DNA from: JBBDSV01 sp040904785
GTDB taxonomy: Bacteria > Actinomycetota > Nitriliruptoria > Nitriliruptorales > Nitriliruptoraceae
Assembly: GCA_040904785.1 (NCBI GenBank)
Contig: JBBDSV010000051.1
Coordinates: 1 to 36,919, forward strand
Length of the DNA stretch: 36,919 nt
Direction: 5' to 3'
The notes beneath the pieces were generated by a model. It saw nothing but the letters and a program-made list of their open reading frames with translations. It had not been told where the DNA came from and searched no databases. Within the stretch, counting starts at the first letter, position 1. Each line of letters opens with the position of its first letter. This document shows, piece by piece, positions 16,682 to 24,101 of the stretch. A program made the translations under genes and the position numbers.

Positions 16682-17475
16682 CGGTCTGCACTCCTCGGCG
16701 ACGCTCCGGTCTGCGCCGGGTCGGCGTCGCGCCGTTCGCTGTCGACGTCGATGGGCCGCACAAGTGTGCCAACTGGTTCGCCGCGCACGACCCGCCGGAT
16801 GTTGCCCTCCTCGAGCAGCGCGAACACCACGATCGGCAGATCGTTGTCCATGCACAGCGAGATCGCCGTTGCGTCCATCACCTTCAGGCCCTGGTTGAGC
16901 ACGGCCAAGAAGTCGATCTCGTCGTACCGCGAAGCGTCGGCGGTCGACCGCGGATCGGTGTCATAGACACCGTCGACCTGTGTGCCCTTGAGAATTGCCT
17001 GGGCGCCGATCTCCAACGCCCGTTGTGCCGCCGTCGTGTCGGTCGTGAAGTATGGCGCGCCGAGGCCTGCGGCGAAAATGACGACGCGGCCCTTCTCGAG
17101 GTGGCGGACGGCGCGTCGACGGATGTAGGGCTCGGCGATCGCCTGCATCTCGATTGCGGTCTGCACCCGCGTCTCGACGCCGAGCTTCTCAATCGCATCC
17201 TGCAGCGCCAGCGCGTTGATGACCGTGCCCAGCATGCCCATGTGATCGGCACTCGACCGATCCATGCCCGTCGCGGCGGGCGACGAGCCCCGGAAGATGT
17301 TGCCTCCGCCGACGACGACACCGATCTCGGTGCCGTCGCTGGCCTTGAGTTCAACGATCTCGCGGGCGACCTGACGCACGATGCCCGGATCGATTCCTCC
17401 CTTGACCGACGGGTCGGAGAAGGCTTCTCCGGAGAGCTTGAGCAGCACCCGGTGCAGTGTCGGCCGTGGTGTCAC
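16678..17475 (-). CDS. pyrH: UMP kinase
   Basis: PyrH phosphorylates UMP to UDP, the first step from UMP toward UTP and CTP. The 265-residue product is an amino-acid-kinase fold protein with VLLKLSGEAF at residues 10-19, VVVGGGNIFRG, a central FAAGLGAPYFTTDTTAAQRA, and VDGVYDTDPR. It carries about 20 extra polar residues at the C-terminus (after RPIDVDSE) beyond the usual end. The GTG start at 17475 has AAGGG about nine bases upstream. It is separated from tsf by 103 bp that contain a strong hairpin, so rpsB-tsf and pyrH-frr may be partly separate transcripts. Confidence 0.95.
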   Translation of the reverse strand: MTPRPTLHRVLLKLSGEAFSDPSVKGGIDPGIVRQVAREIVELKASDGTEIGVVVGGGNIFRGSSPAATGMDRSSADHMGMLGTVINALALQDAIEKLGVETRVQTAIEMQAIAEPYIRRRAVRHLEKGRVVIFAAGLGAPYFTTDTTAAQRALEIGAQAILKGTQVDGVYDTDPRSTADASRYDEIDFLAVLNQGLKVMDATAISLCMDNDLPIVVFALLEEGNIRRVVRGEPVGTLVRPIDVDSERRDADPAQTGASPRSADR

Positions 17476-17540
17476 TGTGCACGCCCTTCGGTCGTCGTCG
17501 CCGGGCGGGCCACGCAGCGCGCAGCCCTGTCGCGGAGACT

Positions 17541-17572
17541 AGCGGCCGGCGGCCCGGCGACGACCGGCCGCT
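17541..17572 (-). terminator. Terminator-like hairpin after tsf
   Basis: Six bases past the tsf stop, a perfect 9-bp inverted repeat (AGCGGCCGG / CCGGCCGCT) encloses a 14-base loop that is itself GC-rich. No T-run follows, as is common for GC-rich actinobacterial terminators. It lies between tsf and pyrH and could reduce read-through. The adjoining TAGTCT at 17541-17536 could be a -10 box for pyrH, but no convincing -35 accompanies it. Confidence 0.5.
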
Positions 17573-17578
17573 GAGACG

Positions 17579-18190
17579 TCAGGCGCCGACTTCGAAGCGT
17601 GCGAAGCGGGCAACTTCGACCTTTTCGCCCACAATCGCCTGGATCTCGCTGATCGCCTGCGCGACCGTCCGGTCAGGGTCGAGCACGAACGGCTGGTTCA
17701 GCAGGACCCACTCTTCGTAGACCTTGGCGACCTTGCCCTCGACGATCTTGTCGACGATGTGCTCGGGCTTGCCCTGCTCCAGCGCTTCCTTGCGGGCGAA
17801 CTGCCGTTCCTTGTCCACCATCGCCTCATCGACGTCGGACTCGCTGACTACGAGCGGCTTCGCGGCCGCGATGTGCATCGCAAGGTCCTTGGCCAGCTTC
17901 TGAAACGCCTCTGCCTTGGCGACGAAGTCGGTTTCGCAGGACAACTGCAGCAGCACCCCGACCTTTGCCGGCATCCCCGGCGTCGGGGTGTGCAGGTAGG
18001 TGTGTACGAGGCCTTCACTGGCGGTCCGGTCCGCGGCGCGTGCGTCCATCTTGGCACCGGTGCGTTCACGCACGAGCTCGGCCGCCCGTTCGAGGTCACC
18101 GTCGGCGTCGACGAGCGCGTTCTTGCAGGCCATCATCGGCGCGTTGGTCAGCTCACGCAGCTGCTTGACGTCACTTGCGGAAATCGACAC
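17579..18190 (-). CDS. tsf: Elongation factor Ts
   Basis: EF-Ts exchanges GDP for GTP on EF-Tu. The 203-residue product starts with the UBA-like domain (VKQLRELTNAPMMACKNAL, GDLERAAELVRERTG) and contains LLQLSCETDFVAK, the EF-Tu-contacting motif. The protein is of the short type, lacking part of the C-terminal region of the E. coli protein. The GTG start at 18190 has GAGGAGG seven bases upstream. It follows rpsB after 91 bp that hold a 9-bp hairpin. Confidence 0.96.
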   Translation of the reverse strand: MSISASDVKQLRELTNAPMMACKNALVDADGDLERAAELVRERTGAKMDARAADRTASEGLVHTYLHTPTPGMPAKVGVLLQLSCETDFVAKAEAFQKLAKDLAMHIAAAKPLVVSESDVDEAMVDKERQFARKEALEQGKPEHIVDKIVEGKVAKVYEEWVLLNQPFVLDPDRTVAQAISEIQAIVGEKVEVARFARFEVGA

Positions 18191-18229
18191 GGTCTTGCCT
18201 CCTCGCGCACCCGGCGCGGTCACCATGCA

Positions 18230-18255
18230 GTCCCCGCGAGAGCACCCGCGGGGAC
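18230..18255 (-). promoter_or_regulatory. Hairpin in the rpsB-tsf spacer
   Basis: A perfect 9-bp inverted repeat (GTCCCCGCG / CGCGGGGAC) with an eight-base loop lies in the 91-bp spacer between rpsB and tsf. No T-run follows on the minus strand. It may be an attenuator or mRNA-processing element setting the S2 to EF-Ts ratio; this is inferred from position only. Confidence 0.5.
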
Positions 18256-18281
18256 GACGTGTACGACACGTCAGCGACGGA

Positions 18282-19289
18282 TCATTTCTCGACGGTCGCC
18301 GGCTCGTCACTGGCGACATCACGGTCTGCAGCGGCGTCGCTGTCATCCGACGAATCGTCGCCATCCGACGAGTCGCCGCCATCCGACGAGTCGCCGTCAT
18401 CCGACGCGGCGTCACCGTCGGTCGCGGGCGCGGCATCGGCCGGCGTAGCCTCGCCAGTCGCCTTCGTTGCCTTCTCGGCAGCCTGCTGACGCTCGAGCTC
18501 GATCTCCCAGGCAGCCTTGGGCTCGGAGGCGGCGTCGCCGGTGGCCTCCTGCTGGGTTGCTTCGAGCGCCTGCGCACGCAATTCCTCGTCGGGCGAACGC
18601 GATGCACGGAGCAGCAGCCCGTCCGCGCAGGCGTCGGCGATGATGCGCGTAAGCAGTGCCGAGCTGCGAATCGCGTCGTCGTTGCCCGCGATCGGATACT
18701 GCACCATGTCGGGGTCGCAGTTCGTGTCGAGGATGCCGACCACCGGGATGTGCAGCCGGTTGGCTTCCTTGACCGCGATCTCTTCGATGACGGTGTCGAC
18801 GATCCAAACGGCGTCCGGCACCTTGCCCATCTCCCGGATGCCTCCGAGATTGGTCTGCAACTTCTCGCGCTCACGCTCGAGTTGCAGAACCTCCTTCTTC
18901 GGCAGCAGTTCGAAGGTGCCGGAGGCTTCCATCGCCTCGAGTTCCTTCAGCCGGCCGATCCGCGACTTGATGGTCGCGAAGTTGGTCAGCATGCCGCCCA
19001 TCCACCGTTCGGTGACGTAGGGCATGCCGACACGCTGCGCCTGCCATTCGATCGTTTCGCGAGCCTGCTTCTTGGTGCCGACGAACAGCACGGTGCCACC
19101 CTTGGCCACCAGATCGCGCGTGAACGTGTAGGCGCGTTCGATGTGGGTGACCGTCTGGCGCAGGTCGATGACGTAGATGCCGTTGCGCTCGCCGTAGATG
19201 AAGCGGCGCATCTTGGGGTTCCAGCGCCGGGTCTGGTGACCGAAGTGGACACCGGCCTCGAGCAACTGGCGCATGCTGACAACAGCCAC
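18282..19289 (-). CDS. rpsB: 30S ribosomal protein S2 with acidic C-terminal tail
   Basis: S2 is a late-assembling small-subunit protein. The 335-residue product has the conserved core: MRQLLEAGVHFGHQTRRWNPKM, FIYGERNGIYVIDLRQT, GTKKQARETIE, RWMGGMLTNF, and HIPVVGILDTNCDPD. The last 60 or so residues form an Ala/Glu/Asp/Ser-rich tail that includes a repeated Gly/Asp/Ser/Ser/Asp pattern, encoded by 18-bp repeats. The GTG start at 19289 has AGAGGA six bases upstream and gives VAVVSMRQ. An ATG five codons later is a poorer choice. The 233-bp upstream spacer (19290-19522) presumably contains the promoter; I see only a weak 5-bp hairpin (19358-19375) there. Confidence 0.95.
   Translation of the reverse strand: MAVVSMRQLLEAGVHFGHQTRRWNPKMRRFIYGERNGIYVIDLRQTVTHIERAYTFTRDLVAKGGTVLFVGTKKQARETIEWQAQRVGMPYVTERWMGGMLTNFATIKSRIGRLKELEAMEASGTFELLPKKEVLQLEREREKLQTNLGGIREMGKVPDAVWIVDTVIEEIAVKEANRLHIPVVGILDTNCDPDMVQYPIAGNDDAIRSSALLTRIIADACADGLLLRASRSPDEELRAQALEATQQEATGDAASEPKAAWEIELERQQAAEKATKATGEATPADAAPATDGDAASDDGDSSDGGDSSDGDDSSDDSDAAADRDVASDEPATVEK
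18343..18414 (-). repeat. Four 18-bp tandem units inside rpsB
   Basis: Units at 18343-18360, 18361-18378, 18379-18396 and 18397-18414 share the + strand core CATCCGACG (TCATCCGACG in two units). The second and third units are identical and the fourth diverges in its second half. They keep the reading frame and encode the Ser/Asp/Gly tail of S2. Slippage could change the tail length between strains. Confidence 0.85.
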
Positions 19290-19522
19290 AGAGATTCCTC
19301 TCGGGTTCGGTTGGGCCTCCGCTCGCGTCATCCGGGTCGGCGCGGCGCCTCGACCCACTCTGCGTGTGCACAGAGCACCGGGGTCGCCCGTCAGCGAGCG
19401 TGTGGAATGGGTTCGGTCCGTCGCGTGGGTGCCGATTCCGGACGGAGCCGGCGGGCGCCACTCGACGTGACAGCGGACCCGACACGCGGGCCCGTTGGCC
19501 GCAGCGTACCCGGCGTGTGAGG

Positions 19523-21064
19523 TCACCGTCCACCGAGCGGCAGCACCGGCATCGCCCACGGGCTGACAGTCACGGCGCGACCGAGGACGCGGAAGACCAG
19601 GCCGACCTCGTCGGCAAGGTTCGACGTGAACACCGATGCCGGGTGGACGACCTCGTCACCGTGCAGGAATGTCCACATCACCTCACGGACGGCTTCGGTC
19701 GTCGTCACCCCGTGGTGGCCTCCCGGCAGGACGACGTGCCGCGCAACATCGTCAGACGGCAGCGCTGCCCGATTCCGCGGCGTCGGGTGCGAGGCGTTGC
19801 CCGGCGTGGCGACGAGGTCGCTTCCACCACCCACCGTCAGCACGCGGGTGCCGATCGCGAACACACCGGCATCACCCGCAGCGACCGCGCGAGCCCAGGA
19901 ACGTCCATAGGCATCGAGGAACGGCGATCCCGTCGCGAGCTGATCGAGCGCGGGCATGTCGAGCGGCGTGCGCTCGCGCTGCGTCATACCGCCGGCGTCG
20001 ATCGTGCCCAGGATCCGTGAGGTCACCGCGGAAACCACCGGGTTCGCACCCGCCCACGTCGCGAGATCGGCGAGGTCCGAGCCGCGATGTGGCGATGCCA
20101 GCGTGACGACATTGCCAATGGGCGGCAGTCCGACGTCGTAGGGATCGTGACGGTGGACGAGGTAGTACGCGGCGACAATGCCACCCATCGAATGCCCGAT
20201 GAGGTCGACGGCGCGACCGGGCTCTCGTGCACGAATGGCGCGCAACTGGGCTTCGAGACGGGCGGCGGCCGCCGGCACACCGGCCCACGTGTCGCTCGGG
20301 CCATAGGCCCGCTGGTCACGCCACGGATCCTGTGGATCCTGATCTGCGGTCGCCGACCGACCCGCGTAGGACAACGCGGTGACGCTCGCCGCGTCGAACC
20401 CCAGGTCGGTCACATCGATCGCGGGCGCAGCCGAATCCGTGCCGATGCCGCCGATGACCACGGCATGGTTCGGTGTCGGTGCGACCGCATACCCGGGCGC
20501 GATCGCTTGTGGCGAGTCGTGCAGCGCCAGTCCACCCCACCGCGCACCCTCCCATGGGGTGTAGGCGTCGACGACCAGGTCAGACGGCTCCCAGTGGCCG
20601 CCGGAGACGAGCGCGGCACGGCGGCGCGCTACGAGCCCGGCCGGATCGATGTAGGCACCACCACGCTTCGCGCCCCAATGCAGGTAGCCGTCGGCGTCCG
20701 CGAGCACCCCGAGCGACTCGCCTCGATCGATTGCCGCGCCCCGACGAACAGTGAGCGCCGCAAGCGGTCCGTAGGTCGTGGCCGTGCCGTTGCCGTGCTC
20801 GATCGTCACCCACGTCTCGGCGGCGACCTGCCCGGCGAAGGTGATAACGCCGTCGGCGGCAGCACGAACCGGGGCGCCGGGTGCCGCCGCGATGTGTATG
20901 CCGCGGCGGCCCGGACCGAACGGTGTCCGGGGAGCCGCGAACTCTCCGACGACCGCACCGGCGAGCGGCCATTGCACCTCCAGTTCGTCGGCGGTCGCAG
21001 GCGCGTACGGTCGGACGCTGATCGCGAGCACACCGACGATCACGATGACGCATCGCGTCCACAC
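19523..21064 (-). CDS. Secreted two-domain protein: M23-like (LytM) domain plus alpha/beta hydrolase
   Basis: The 513-residue product has a signal peptide (hydrophobic stretch, PATA before DE near residue 25). Residues about 29-145 match the M23/LytM fold, with VQWPLAGAVVGEF, APVRAAADGVITFAG, VTIEHGNGTATTYG and a YIDP end. The metal and catalytic positions are altered. The family's HRGVD-type motif reads RRGIH (53-57) and the HLH motif reads YLHWG (127-131), so the domain is probably not an active peptidase. From about residue 200 there is an alpha/beta hydrolase with VDLIGHSMGG (Ser near 292), TLASPHRGSD, and a late HVVLPGGHHG that may supply the histidine. A TTG 28 codons upstream is possible, but GTG 21064 has GGGGAG upstream and sits before the signal peptide. 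An M23 gene beside rpsB and whiG is usual in actinobacteria; the hydrolase fusion is the unusual part. The substrate is unknown. Confidence 0.85.
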   Translation of the reverse strand: MWTRCVIVIVGVLAISVRPYAPATADELEVQWPLAGAVVGEFAAPRTPFGPGRRGIHIAAAPGAPVRAAADGVITFAGQVAAETWVTIEHGNGTATTYGPLAALTVRRGAAIDRGESLGVLADADGYLHWGAKRGGAYIDPAGLVARRRAALVSGGHWEPSDLVVDAYTPWEGARWGGLALHDSPQAIAPGYAVAPTPNHAVVIGGIGTDSAAPAIDVTDLGFDAASVTALSYAGRSATADQDPQDPWRDQRAYGPSDTWAGVPAAAARLEAQLRAIRAREPGRAVDLIGHSMGGIVAAYYLVHRHDPYDVGLPPIGNVVTLASPHRGSDLADLATWAGANPVVSAVTSRILGTIDAGGMTQRERTPLDMPALDQLATGSPFLDAYGRSWARAVAAGDAGVFAIGTRVLTVGGGSDLVATPGNASHPTPRNRAALPSDDVARHVVLPGGHHGVTTTEAVREVMWTFLHGDEVVHPASVFTSNLADEVGLVFRVLGRAVTVSPWAMPVLPLGGR

Positions 21065-21163
21065 GACACCGCTCCCCCGCCGGTCGCCGCGGGACGCTAC
21101 GTGTCCGACCGTGATCCGACGGGTGCGCTCGTTGACGGGTGTGGACAACCCGCGATCGGTGGG

Positions 21164-21976
21164 TCAGCTCAACTTGGTCCGCAGATGCATCACCGCTTTG
21201 GCGTGAATCTGAGAGACGCGGGATTCGGACACGCCGATGACCGCACAGATCTGTCCGAGGGTGAAGCCTTCGAAGTAGTAGAGCAGCAGGACCGTCTGTT
21301 CCCGATCGGGCAGGGAACGCAACGCGGCGCGCAGCCGCTGCCGCAATTCGCGCTTCTCGACCAGCAGGTCGGGAGCATCGGCAGAGAGATCCCACAGTGT
21401 TTCGGCGATCGTGGGACGGTCACCGACGTCATCGATATCGAGCACCCCGATCGTGGTGGCCGCCGCATCCTGCAACGCTTCGTCGAGCTCGTCGGCAAGC
21501 TCTTCGTCCGTCGGTGCCCGGTGGAGCTGGGCCTCGAGGGCGCGCAAGGCGGTCTCGATCTCGCGTGAGCGTTCCCGGACACGCCGTGGCACCCAGTCGA
21601 CGGCGCGAAGCTCGTCGAGGATGGCGCCGCGGATCCGGACGATCGCGTACGTCTCGAAGGCCGCGCCGGCGGTCGGGTCATAGCGCTCGATCGCGTCGAT
21701 GAGCCCGATGACGCCGAACGAGACGAGATCGGCCAGTTCGATGTCTGCGGGGGTCGACGCTGCCACCCGCCCGGCCACATACTTGACGATGGGTGCGTAG
21801 CGCAGGATCAGTTGTTCGCGCGCGTCACGATCTCGGCCCCACAGGAACTGCTCCCACACGGGATCGATCGACGTTGAATCCGCAGACGCGCCACCCGCCG
21901 GCGGACTTGGTCGACCGCCCAGTTCGCTGCCGGCACCTCGCGCCTCGTGCGTATCGGTGCCGGGGAGGTCGCGCAA
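21164..21976 (-). CDS. whiG: Sigma factor of the FliA/WhiG family
   Basis: This is an alternative sigma factor (sigma-28 group) that directs RNA polymerase to a special promoter set. In flagellated bacteria that set is motility genes, and in Streptomyces early sporulation genes. The product has region 2 (LILRYAPIVKYVAGRV, VSFGVIGLIDAIERYD, FETYAIVRIRGAILDELRAVDWVPR), region 3, and region 4 (LPDREQTVLLLYYFEGFTLGQICAVIGVSESRVSQIHAKA, given here as one stretch for its helix-turn-helix). The start is uncertain. TTG 21976 directly follows the xerC stop and gives 270 residues with a nonconserved N-terminus; no alternative has a good ribosome binding site. No flagellar or sporulation genes are visible nearby, so its regulon cannot be told. 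Confidence 0.88.
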   Translation of the reverse strand: MRDLPGTDTHEARGAGSELGGRPSPPAGGASADSTSIDPVWEQFLWGRDRDAREQLILRYAPIVKYVAGRVAASTPADIELADLVSFGVIGLIDAIERYDPTAGAAFETYAIVRIRGAILDELRAVDWVPRRVRERSREIETALRALEAQLHRAPTDEELADELDEALQDAAATTIGVLDIDDVGDRPTIAETLWDLSADAPDLLVEKRELRQRLRAALRSLPDREQTVLLLYYFEGFTLGQICAVIGVSESRVSQIHAKAVMHLRTKLS

Positions 21977-22924
21977 TCACGCACCGTTTCGACGACGGGC
22001 GCGCGGATGTGCGGACGCGTGCACCTCGCGGAGCCAACCACGCGAGAGATGCGTGTAGCGCTGTGTGGTCGCGAGTGACACGTGCCCCAAGAACTCCTGC
22101 ACCACCCGGATGTCTGCACCGGCCTCCAACATATGCGTCGCGGCCGAATGCCTCAGCGTGTGCGGTGTCACCGATGACAGTCCGGCAACGCGTGCGGCGG
22201 ACGCTACCGCTGATCGGGCATCACGCACCCCGAGCCGATCGCCGGACGTGTTCAGGAATACCGCATTCGACGTCCGGCGGCCCACGAGCTGCGGACGTGC
22301 AGTACGCACGTAGGCCGTGATCGCGTCGACGGCAGGTTCACCGATCGGCACGAGCCGCTCCTTGCGACCCTTGCCGAACAGTCGCACGAGCCCCTGGGAA
22401 AGGTCAACGGCGACGAGATCGAGCGCGACGGCTTCAGACACCCGCGCCCCCGAGGCATAGAGAAGTTCGATGAGGGCGCGGTCCCGCATGCCAACCGGCG
22501 TGGCATCGTCGGGTGCGATCAGCAGCCGATCGACCTCGTCGGGCCGGAGGACCCGCGGCAGGCGGCGTTCCTGCTTCGGCGTCGTTACGAGCGCAGCTGG
22601 GCTCTGCGAAATGACGCCGGAGTCGACGAGAAACGCAAAGAAGCTGCGGACGGCGGACACGCGTCGCGCAATCGTGCTGCGGGCATATCCCGCCTCGACG
22701 AGCGTGCCCAGATATCGCCGCACATGCGCTGCGGTTGCGGCTGTTGGATCGGCGATGCCGAGGTCGTGCAACCCGACCGCGGCGTGCTGGATATCCCGCA
22801 GATACGCCATCACCGTATGCGGCGATCGATCGAGGGCACGCAGGTGCGCGACGAAGCGATCGAGCGCGTCGTCCCACGCGGCGGTCAGCGCCCCGGTCGG
22901 CGCCTGTTCGGTCGATGGCGGCAT
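21977..22924 (-). CDS. xerC: Tyrosine site-specific recombinase XerC
   Basis: XerC-type recombinases resolve chromosome dimers at dif sites with a partner. The 315-residue product has an N-terminal SAM-like DNA-binding domain (HLRALDRSPHTVMAYLRDI, RRVSAVRSFFAFL). The catalytic domain has the full residue set: Arg in SGARVSEAV, Lys in FGKGRKERLVP, His and Arg in HTLRHSAATH, His in LGHVSLATTQRY, and Tyr in the same block. The ATG at 22924 has no ribosome binding site, but it lies six bases after a candidate -10 box, as expected for a leaderless mRNA. Its position between dprA and whiG is the usual housekeeping locus, so it is unlikely to be an integrase of a mobile element. Confidence 0.93.
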   Translation of the reverse strand: MPPSTEQAPTGALTAAWDDALDRFVAHLRALDRSPHTVMAYLRDIQHAAVGLHDLGIADPTAATAAHVRRYLGTLVEAGYARSTIARRVSAVRSFFAFLVDSGVISQSPAALVTTPKQERRLPRVLRPDEVDRLLIAPDDATPVGMRDRALIELLYASGARVSEAVALDLVAVDLSQGLVRLFGKGRKERLVPIGEPAVDAITAYVRTARPQLVGRRTSNAVFLNTSGDRLGVRDARSAVASAARVAGLSSVTPHTLRHSAATHMLEAGADIRVVQEFLGHVSLATTQRYTHLSRGWLREVHASAHPRARRRNGA

Positions 22925-22930
22925 TGGCGG

Positions 22931-22959
22931 ATCGTGCGACGCGCTGTGACAGGTGTCAA
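22931..22959 (-). promoter_or_regulatory. Promoter of xerC, probably leaderless
   Basis: On the minus strand a perfect TTGACA (22959-22954) is separated by 17 bases from CACGAT (22936-22931, three of six matches including the key A and T). The xerC ATG begins six bases after the -10, where transcription would start, so the message should be leaderless. The -35 overlaps the dprA stop codon. Confidence 0.65.
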
Positions 22960-24101
22960 GAACCGTGTGTCGTGTCCCCTGATGACCGCACGAGTCGTAC
23001 GGCGTGGCCATCACGCACAACCCGACCGTCGAGTTCGGCGCGACCGACGATCGCGAGCACCTCGCCAACCGGACGATCGGCACGTGCCGCCAGCTCGTCG
23101 AGCGGAATCGCGCGTGGCCACGCGTCTGCGATGACACGGAGTGGTCCGTCAGCGGCGAGTTCGTCCGCTCGCGCAGATTCGTTCACCGTCGGTGCCGCCT
23201 CCGCGCCCAGCGCATCGAGCACGTCGGCCGGACCGGTACACGGTGCGGCCCCTTCGGCGAGCAAGCGATGCGGCGCCTGCGAACCCGGGGCACGGACATC
23301 GCCGGGCACAGCGAGCACCGTACGTCCCCACTCTGCCGCCGCCGACGCCGTGAGCAACGAGCCGGAGTGCGTACCACCCTCGACGACCACCACCACGTCC
23401 GCAAGTCCGGCAACGACACGATTGCGGGCGCGAACGGCACCGGGTCGGGGCGGCTCGTACGGCAACAGTTCGCTGCAGACGGTGCCCGCCGATGCCACGA
23501 CCTGGTCGAACAGGCCGCCGGTCCGTGCGTGCGGACGCGGATAGGACACCTGATGGCCACACCCGAGCACAACGGTCGTACCGCCCGGCGACGCAAGCGA
23601 GGCGTGATGCGCAGCAGCGTCGACCCCAACGGCGCCGCCGGAGACGACACGCGCACCGGCGGGGGGGCCGACGGCGTCGGCGATCCAGGCGGCGACGTCG
23701 GCGCCGTACGTCGACGCGTTGCGCGCACCGACGATGGCGACCGCAGGTGAGTCCGATGGCGGCTGGCCGCGCCAGGCCAGCAGGACGGGCGGAGCAACGC
23801 TCGGCCAGGGTGCCACCAGGCGATGCGGATAGCCCGCGTCACCGAGCAGTGCGACGCGTACGCCTGCGTCCTGCCACGCCGCCAGAAGGCGGCCCGCCGC
23901 GGCCCGCTCCGAAGCATCGAGCGCACCGACCACCGCGGCCATGGCTGCTGGCACCTCACACGGGTCGTCGACGTCCCGGCACGCCGCCAACAGGCGCCCC
24001 GGTCCGTGTCGAGGCCGTGCAAGCCCCCCGACGACGTGTGCCAACACCGAGGGGTCGGTGCCTGGTGCCGCGACCGCTGCCGCACGGTGGTCGACGCTCA
24101 C
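22956..24101 (-). CDS. dprA: DNA processing protein DprA
   Basis: DprA binds incoming single-stranded DNA and loads RecA during natural transformation. It is also widespread in bacteria with no known competence. The 381-residue product has an N-terminal helical region, then the Rossmann-like domain with AIVGARNASTYG, VVSGGAVGVDAAAHHASL, VVLGCG, SELLPYEPPRPGAVRARNRVVAGLAD, VVVEGGTHSGSLLTASAA and VLAVPGDV, and a C-terminal winged-helix-like part. The segment that is usually GcNrLI reads QAPHRLL here. The GTG start overlaps the comM stop by 4 bp. Confidence 0.93.
   Translation of the reverse strand: MSVDHRAAAVAAPGTDPSVLAHVVGGLARPRHGPGRLLAACRDVDDPCEVPAAMAAVVGALDASERAAAGRLLAAWQDAGVRVALLGDAGYPHRLVAPWPSVAPPVLLAWRGQPPSDSPAVAIVGARNASTYGADVAAWIADAVGPPAGARVVSGGAVGVDAAAHHASLASPGGTTVVLGCGHQVSYPRPHARTGGLFDQVVASAGTVCSELLPYEPPRPGAVRARNRVVAGLADVVVVVEGGTHSGSLLTASAAAEWGRTVLAVPGDVRAPGSQAPHRLLAEGAAPCTGPADVLDALGAEAAPTVNESARADELAADGPLRVIADAWPRAIPLDELAARADRPVGEVLAIVGRAELDGRVVRDGHAVRLVRSSGDTTHGS

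Noticed and set aside
18343..18414. 18-bp repeats as a CRISPR array
   Set aside because: The units are directly adjacent without spacers and keep the rpsB reading frame.
18000..21568. + strand frames of about 500 codons opposite rpsB/tsf and the M23-hydrolase gene
   Set aside because: Antisense shadows; the minus-strand genes are securely identified.
21977..22924. Tyrosine recombinase as a mark of a prophage or integrative element
   Set aside because: It sits in the conserved dprA-xerC-whiG locus, has XerC motifs, and no phage or attachment-site features flank it.
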